A stretch of DNA of 64,000 bases from Chryseobacterium caseinilyticum. GTDB taxonomy: Bacteria > Bacteroidota > Bacteroidia > Flavobacteriales > Weeksellaceae. Below the pieces are notes generated by a model. The model was not told where the DNA came from and did no database searches. It was given only the letters and a program-made list of their open reading frames with translations. Positions within the stretch are counted from its first letter, which is position 1, and each line of letters opens with the position of its first letter. A program made the translations under genes and the position numbers. The stretch covers positions 345,024-409,023 of the forward strand of contig NZ_JACYFS010000002.1 in NCBI RefSeq assembly GCF_014837145.1, in the 5' to 3' direction. This document shows positions 59,302 through 64,000 of this stretch, piece by piece.

Positions 59302-59991
59302 TTACAATCTGTATCCAATTCTAAAACCAATTATAAAATTTACAAAATCACCGGAATCTCCTTCAGTATTGTTTTGCGAAGAGAAATTATAAAAGCCTTT
59401 GTCAATTTCATATTTTGTTTCGTCAAATCGGAGATTGGTATTTTTAATCTTTCTATTCATATAACCGATTCCTGCATAAGGCTCTAAGATAAATCTTCCT
59501 GATTTTGAAAGAGAAAATTGGTTTCCTAAAATTAAGTTAACACCTAAAGCTCTTTTTTTTACTCCAAATGTTTCTCCCTGTCCGTTTTCAAAAGTGTCAT
59601 CATTTATCGGATAATAATATATGCCATCTGTTTTTTGATTTTTTCTGTAAAAAAACTGTAATCCTATAAATGGCTCATTTCTTTTAGGCTGTACTCTCTT
59701 GTGAAAGAATTTTGATATATAAAACCTTCCCTCAAGATTAGTTTTAAAACCTCTTGGTTTTAAAATTGTAGAATCACTTTTAGTAGTTTCATAGAGCTGA
59801 ATTCCAGCTTCTGCACTTACGCTAAAATAGGGATTTATAATTCTCTCAGCGGAAAACATAACAGTTGGAAAAGAAAAGTCATCCACCAATTGCGTAGTGT
59901 TCAGTTTCAAAATCCATTTGTTCTCCTTTGATTCCTGAGCAAAAATCAAAATCGAAGTCGTTAAAATTAGAGCAGATAAAATTTTTTTCAT
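59302..59991 (-). CDS. Outer-membrane beta-barrel-like protein (paralog of the next gene)
   Basis: 229 residues. Signal peptide (MKKILSALILTTSILIFAQ), then ESKENKWILKLNTTQLVDDF and FPTVMFSAERIINPYFSVSA. Amphipathic strands dominate, for example FEGRFYIS-like strands, and the last residues are IIGFRIGYRL, a terminal strand with the aromatic/hydrophobic pattern of outer-membrane proteins. The neighbour at 60028 is clearly homologous along its whole length, 36 bases away. Function unknown; a small porin or scaffold role is speculative. Confidence 0.68.
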   Translation of the reverse strand: MKKILSALILTTSILIFAQESKENKWILKLNTTQLVDDFSFPTVMFSAERIINPYFSVSAEAGIQLYETTKSDSTILKPRGFKTNLEGRFYISKFFHKRVQPKRNEPFIGLQFFYRKNQKTDGIYYYPINDDTFENGQGETFGVKKRALGVNLILGNQFSLSKSGRFILEPYAGIGYMNRKIKNTNLRFDETKYEIDKGFYNFSSQNNTEGDSGDFVNFIIGFRIGYRL

Positions 59992-60027
59992 TCAAATGAT
60001 CTTTAGTTTATGTTTAAAATTCAATTC

Positions 60028-60717
60028 TTACAATTTGTAACCAATTCTAAAGCCTACTACAAGATTAAGAAAATTACCCGAACCTTTTTCTAGCATTCTG
60101 TTTCGAAAGAATTCATGATTTCCATACTGTATTTCATGTTTGGCTACGCCAAATTGCAGAGCAGTATTTTCAATTTTTCTGTTCATAAAGCCTATTCCGT
60201 AATAAGGTTCAAGAATTAATCTTTTGGATCTTAATATTGAAATTTGATTGCCCATAATTAAATTAACGCCTAAAACCCTTTTTTTAACTCCAAAATAATC
60301 CGTAAATACTTCATTATTGGGATTGTCAGATGTTGGATAATAACGAAGAATATCTGTTGTTTGGTTTTTTCTGCTAAAAAGTTGTAATGCAACAAACTGT
60401 TGATTCCTCTTGGGTGTAGTTCTCTTGTTAAAAAATTTTGAAAAATAAAATCGCCCTTCAATATTAGCTTTAAAACCTTTAGAATTCAGCATTGTAGAAT
60501 CAATTTTGAAAGTTTCATAAACCTGAACTCCAGCTTCTGCACTTATACTGAAATACGGATTTATCATTCTCTCCGCTGAAACCATGACAGTTGGAAAAGA
60601 AAAAGCATCAGCCAATTGCGATGGATTTAACTTAAGAATCCATTTACTTTCTTTTTCTTCTTGAGCAAAAATTAAGGTTGAAACGAAAAATATAAGAACA
60701 GATAGAAGTTTTTTCAT
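60028..60717 (-). CDS. Outer-membrane beta-barrel-like protein (paralog of the previous gene)
   Basis: 229 residues, exactly the same length as its neighbour. Signal peptide MKKLLSVLIFFVSTLIFAQ, then EEKESKWILKLNPSQLADAF, FPTVMVSAERMINPYF, GVKKRVLGVNLIMGNQ, IGFMNRKIENT and a terminal VVGFRIGYKL. The two proteins align throughout without gaps of note, so this is a tandem duplication. The order and spacing suggest one transcript, with this copy first. No function is assigned. Confidence 0.68.
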   Translation of the reverse strand: MKKLLSVLIFFVSTLIFAQEEKESKWILKLNPSQLADAFSFPTVMVSAERMINPYFSISAEAGVQVYETFKIDSTMLNSKGFKANIEGRFYFSKFFNKRTTPKRNQQFVALQLFSRKNQTTDILRYYPTSDNPNNEVFTDYFGVKKRVLGVNLIMGNQISILRSKRLILEPYYGIGFMNRKIENTALQFGVAKHEIQYGNHEFFRNRMLEKGSGNFLNLVVGFRIGYKL

Positions 60718-60909
60718 TTAAATCAATTTTAGGTTTATAACGATTTAAAAATACTGAAAAAATCACTCTGTTATGAAAATAAAAAGTTAATTGGCAATAT
60801 TTTTTTCTAAGCTCTATTTGAACTTTTTATAACCATAATTTTAGCTAAAAAATATCTTTTTCTTTTGAAAAATATCTAATTTGAATTAATTTTGAAAAGG
60901 TATGCTCCG

Positions 60910-60948
60910 AAAATCTTTGATTTTCAAACTTATGTGCTCTAAAATATC
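60910..60948 (+). repeat. Dispersed repeat B, copy 3
   Basis: AAAATCTTTGATT, six bases, CTTATGTG, then CTCTAAAATATC. Same layout as 26588-26623 (minus) and 29868-29910. The rest of the 60718-61002 gap is AT-rich with no gene seen. Confidence 0.5.
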
Positions 60949-61002
60949 CTCAATAAACTGAACTTAAAACTAATATGACCTATGTGTCAAAAACTTCCGT
61001 GT

Positions 61003-62802
61003 TTAAATCTGCGTCGCAGTCTTTCTTTCGCCGATCTGCTGTCTCCACATCGCGTAATACAACCCTTTTTCTTCAATCAACTGCAGGTGAGAACCGGTTT
61101 CAATAATATTTCCACGCTCCAGAACAAAAATCCTGTCTGCATGCATGATCGTACTTAAACGGTGGGCAATCAAAACCGTAATCTGTTCTTTTTCCTTTGA
61201 AATTTCTTTGATGGTGGTCGTGATTTCCTCTTCCGTAATACTGTCTAAGGCCGAAGTTGCTTCATCAAAAATAAGCAAATGTGGTTTTCTTAACAAAGCT
61301 CTGGCAATAGCAATTCTCTGTTTTTCACCACCACTTAATTTCAATCCACCTTCACCGATAACAGTTTCAATGCCATTTTCGGCACGTTCCAGAAGACCGT
61401 TGCAGCTCGATTTTTTCAAAGCAATCTGTAAATCTTCCTCAGTGGCTGACGGATTCACAAACAATAAATTTTCTCTGATTGTTCCTGAAAAAAGCTGAGT
61501 GTCCTGCGTTACAAATCCAATCTGATTTCGCAGTTCATCAAAATCAAATTCTTTTCCGTCCACATTATTGTAAAAAATAGATCCTTCTTTCGGTCTATAC
61601 AAACCGACAAGCAATTTTACCAACGTACTTTTCCCTGAACCACTTGGTCCGACGAAAGCAATTGTTTCTCCATTTTTCACATCAAATGAAATGGAATTCA
61701 GTGCTTTATAATGAGCAGACTGATGCTGGAAAGAAACTTTTTCGAATTTCAAATCTTCAATCGCACCGATTGTTTTAGGATGCAAAGGCTTTGGCTCAAC
61801 TTCTTTTTTCATCACTCTGTCGAAATTCTGAAGTGACGCTTCGGCTTCACGGTAGGAAATAATAATGTTCCCGATTTCCTGCATCGGTCCGAAAATAAAG
61901 AATCCATAGAATACAAGCGATAAATACTGTCCGGGAGTTACAATATTTTTAAAAATCAGTAACAACAAGGTGAAAGTGATCACCTGCTGTAAAAAATTAA
62001 CCAAAGTTCCCTGTACAAAGCTCAATGAACGGATGCTTTTTACTTTTCTCAGCTCTAAATTCAGAATTTTATAAGTGTTATTGTTTAAACGCTCAACTTC
62101 CTGATTAGTTAAACCTAAACTTTTAACAATTTCAATATTTCTAAGGCTTTCGGTAGTGCTTCCTGCTAAGTTGGTAGTTTCTGAAACTATGTTTTTCTGA
62201 ATTGTTTTTATTCTTTTGCTTAATAGGTTGGTAATAACAGCAATGAAAATAATACCTAAAACGTACACCGGCATAATCGACCAGTGCAAACGAATCGCAT
62301 AAATCGAAACGAAAATAATGCTGACCAGAATTCCAAAAAATATGTTGATGAAGTTATTGATAAACTTCACAGAATCCTCACGAACTTTGGTCAAGATAGA
62401 AAGTGTTTCACCACTTCTCTGGTCTTCAAATTCCTGGAAAGGCAATCTCATAGAATGTTGTAGACCGTCAGTGAAAATTTTAGCCCCAAATTTTTGAATG
62501 ATCACACTTACCACGTAATCCTGAAATGCTTTTGCGATACGGCTGATCATCGCGGTTCCGATTAACAGGCCTAAAAAATAGAAAACACCGTGATAAATAT
62601 CCGTTCCGTACAGATATTCATTCAGGTTTCTCGGGATTAATTTTTCCTTATCAAAGTGATTTGGTTGGTTGACCAGTTTATCGAGAATATTTCCGGTAAT
62701 CGCCGGAGCAAAAAGTGAAAATACCTGATTGATTGAGGCTAATAACAGCGATGCAATGATCAGCCATTTATATGGTTTTAAATAATTTAGTAGAATTTTC
62801 AT
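61003..62802 (-). CDS. ABC transporter, fused permease and ATPase (exporter type)
   Basis: 599 residues. An N-terminal six-helix transmembrane domain (about 1-310) is joined to a nucleotide-binding domain with Walker A GPSGSGKST (about 383-391), the signature LSGGEKQRIAIARALL (about 487-502) and Walker B HLLIFDEATSALD (about 505-517). The H loop is in LIAHRLS. Half-size exporters of this kind dimerise and pump lipids, peptides or drugs outward. The substrate is unknown. It is on the minus strand between the two CoA-transferase genes, which are on the plus strand. Confidence 0.92.
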   Translation of the reverse strand: MKILLNYLKPYKWLIIASLLLASINQVFSLFAPAITGNILDKLVNQPNHFDKEKLIPRNLNEYLYGTDIYHGVFYFLGLLIGTAMISRIAKAFQDYVVSVIIQKFGAKIFTDGLQHSMRLPFQEFEDQRSGETLSILTKVREDSVKFINNFINIFFGILVSIIFVSIYAIRLHWSIMPVYVLGIIFIAVITNLLSKRIKTIQKNIVSETTNLAGSTTESLRNIEIVKSLGLTNQEVERLNNNTYKILNLELRKVKSIRSLSFVQGTLVNFLQQVITFTLLLLIFKNIVTPGQYLSLVFYGFFIFGPMQEIGNIIISYREAEASLQNFDRVMKKEVEPKPLHPKTIGAIEDLKFEKVSFQHQSAHYKALNSISFDVKNGETIAFVGPSGSGKSTLVKLLVGLYRPKEGSIFYNNVDGKEFDFDELRNQIGFVTQDTQLFSGTIRENLLFVNPSATEEDLQIALKKSSCNGLLERAENGIETVIGEGGLKLSGGEKQRIAIARALLRKPHLLIFDEATSALDSITEEEITTTIKEISKEKEQITVLIAHRLSTIMHADRIFVLERGNIIETGSHLQLIEEKGLYYAMWRQQIGERKTATQI

Positions 62803-62923
62803 TAGTAAAATTAAAAGCCAACAAATTTACGACAATTTAAGCATCAAAATTTATCATAGGATAAGAAAGAAAAAATTTCATAATTCTGAAAAAATGGCTA
62901 ATTTGGCGGGATAAGATTATGGT

Positions 62924-63577
62924 ATGCTAACGAAAGAACAAATTGCAAAAAGAATTTCAAAAGAAGTAAAAGACGGATATTATGTAAACTTAGGAATCGG
63001 AATCCCAACATTGGTGGCAAATTACGTTCCCGACAATCTTTCGGTAGAATTTCAGAGTGAAAATGGTGTTTTGGGAATGGGACCTTTTCCTTTTGAGGGC
63101 GAAGAAGATGCAGACGTCATCAATGCCGGAAAACAGACGATTACGATTTTGGAAGGTGGTTCATTTTTCGATTCTGCGTTCAGTTTTGGGATGATCAGAA
63201 GCCAGAAAGTAGATTTAACCATCCTTGGAGCAATGGAAGTTTCAGAAAACGGCGACATTGCCAACTGGAAAATTCCTGGAAAAATGGTGAAAGGAATGGG
63301 TGGTGCCATGGATCTCGTAGCTTCAGCTGAAAACATTATTGTAGCGATGATGCACGTCAACAAAGCCGGAGAAAGCAAAATCCTGAAAAAATGTACACTT
63401 CCGCTTACCGGAATTAACTGTGTGAAAAAAGTGGTAACCGAATTGGCAGTTTTAGATGTAACACCCGCAGGATTTAAATTAGTTGAGAGAGCTCCCGGAG
63501 TTTCGGTAGAACATATTATCAAATCAACGGAAGCCGATTTAATTATCGATGGAGAAATTCCTGAAATGCAGTTTTAA
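62924..63577 (+). CDS. 3-oxoacid CoA-transferase subunit B
   Basis: 217 residues. VNLGIGIPTLVANY (about 21-34), then FQSENGVLGMGPFP with the catalytic glutamate near residue 46, in the SENG motif of family I beta subunits. GGSFFDSAFSFGMIRSQKVD (about 77-96) and GMGGAMDLV follow. It forms the active site, with a glutamyl-CoA intermediate, and needs the alpha subunit encoded at 58465. The presence of both subunits with matching families suggests they still work as one enzyme despite the separation. Confidence 0.92.
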   Translation: MLTKEQIAKRISKEVKDGYYVNLGIGIPTLVANYVPDNLSVEFQSENGVLGMGPFPFEGEEDADVINAGKQTITILEGGSFFDSAFSFGMIRSQKVDLTILGAMEVSENGDIANWKIPGKMVKGMGGAMDLVASAENIIVAMMHVNKAGESKILKKCTLPLTGINCVKKVVTELAVLDVTPAGFKLVERAPGVSVEHIIKSTEADLIIDGEIPEMQF

Positions 63578-63596
63578 TGATTTATAAAAATTAAAG

Positions 63597-63632
63597 AAGG
63601 GCGGAAAACAATATTTTTTCGCCCTTTTTTTA
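63597..63632 (+). terminator. Terminator of the CoA-transferase subunit B gene
   Basis: AAGGGCG (63597-63603) pairs with CGCCCTT (63620-63626), followed by a T tract. The remaining 63633-63874 gap is AT-rich, with TATCTTTA at 63850-63857 as a possible promoter element of the next gene. Confidence 0.75.
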
Positions 63633-63874
63633 TCTAAATTTTAACCAGTTGATTTCATTTTTAGAATCTTTTAAAAAAATCGCAAAAATTTTTTTATTTT
63701 TATATCTAATAGAATTCCAAGCATGAAATTTTCGATTTTTTTTATGTCAAAATCCTGATTTAAATTTTGGACAGCTCCTTTAAAATGGAAGTTTGTGTTT
63801 TTTAACTCAATTTAACGGGAGCTAAACCATTCCTGGGAATTTTAATTAATATCTTTACATCGTAAATCATTTTA

Positions 63875-64000
63875 ATGCAGACATCATCCTTTAAAATTGC
63901 AACTTCTGTAGCTGCAATCTGTTTCAGTACAGTCGTTTTTGCCCAGCAGAATTATTCGGTGAGCGGAACAGTAAAAGATCAGAAAAACGGCGAATTGCTG
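63875..64000 (+). CDS. N-terminus of a secreted protein, probably a TonB-dependent receptor (partial)
   Basis: 42 codons are visible before the window ends. MQTSSFKIATSVAAICFSTV and FAQ form a signal peptide. The mature start QNYSVSGTVKDQKNGELL matches the beginning of a carboxypeptidase-regulatory-like domain (SGTVKD pattern), which in Bacteroidota usually heads a SusC- or other TonB-dependent outer-membrane receptor. With only this part visible, another surface protein with the same domain is possible. Confidence 0.6.
   Translation, partial: MQTSSFKIATSVAAICFSTVVFAQQNYSVSGTVKDQKNGELL

Overview
The window looks like chromosomal DNA of a flavobacterium, most likely Chryseobacterium or a close relative in Weeksellaceae. 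The evidence is AT-rich sequence, TAnnTTTG-type promoters with few Shine-Dalgarno sites, several secreted proteins with type IX secretion (T9SS) C-terminal domains, an exonuclease-DnaE fusion, a fused branched-chain 2-oxo acid dehydrogenase E1, and the ftsX-DUF3098-uppP-truB gene order. I see no tRNA, rRNA, transposase, phage module or cas gene.

Layout. 0-5 kb: a frameshifted small membrane protein, a family 2 glycosyltransferase, a bestrophin-like channel and fused E1 alpha/beta. 5-10 kb: DNA polymerase III alpha with an N-terminal proofreading exonuclease. 10-16 kb: two T9SS type A cargo proteins flanking a decayed third one that carries a (GATGAA)9 tract. 16-26 kb: a Kv-like channel, Nif3-like and coiled-coil partner proteins, acyl-CoA ligase, acyl-CoA dehydrogenase, a DUF4349 protein, an unrecognised protein and release factor 3. 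26.4-27.5 kb: a gene-poor block with two repeat arrays, a palindromic repeat/spacer-like array and a 21-bp array that looks like a broken heptapeptide gene.

27.5-33 kb: an MFS transporter, a CPBP protease, RdgB, RNase Z, a TIGR02757 protein and a membrane protein with a long acidic coiled coil. 33-42 kb: three tandem, very large choice-of-anchor L proteins with T9SS type B domains. 42-47 kb: rsmA, then an envelope/RNA-modification cluster (ftsX, DUF3098, uppP, truB, a small exported protein, an RluF-like synthase). 47-50 kb: three tandem secreted paralogs. 50-58 kb: ribosomal protein S1, an M36 metalloprotease (T9SS cargo), an EamA transporter, an alpha/beta hydrolase and L19. 58-64 kb: the two 3-oxoacid CoA-transferase subunits, separated by two tandem outer-membrane-type proteins and an ABC exporter on the opposite strand, then the start of a probable TonB-dependent receptor.

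Two themes stand out. The first is surface and secretion: six intact T9SS cargo proteins plus one pseudogene, and repeated local gene duplication. The second is intergenic repeats: heptamer tandem repeats, two dispersed elements, GC-rich elements, long palindromes and the 26.7-27.4 kb arrays. Metabolic genes fit amino-acid and fatty-acid use (E1, acyl-CoA ligase, acyl-CoA dehydrogenase, CoA-transferase). Start codons were moved downstream of the longest reading frame where a promoter motif, signal peptide or neighbouring gene supported it. All family names come from reading the sequence and remembered family features; no database search was run.
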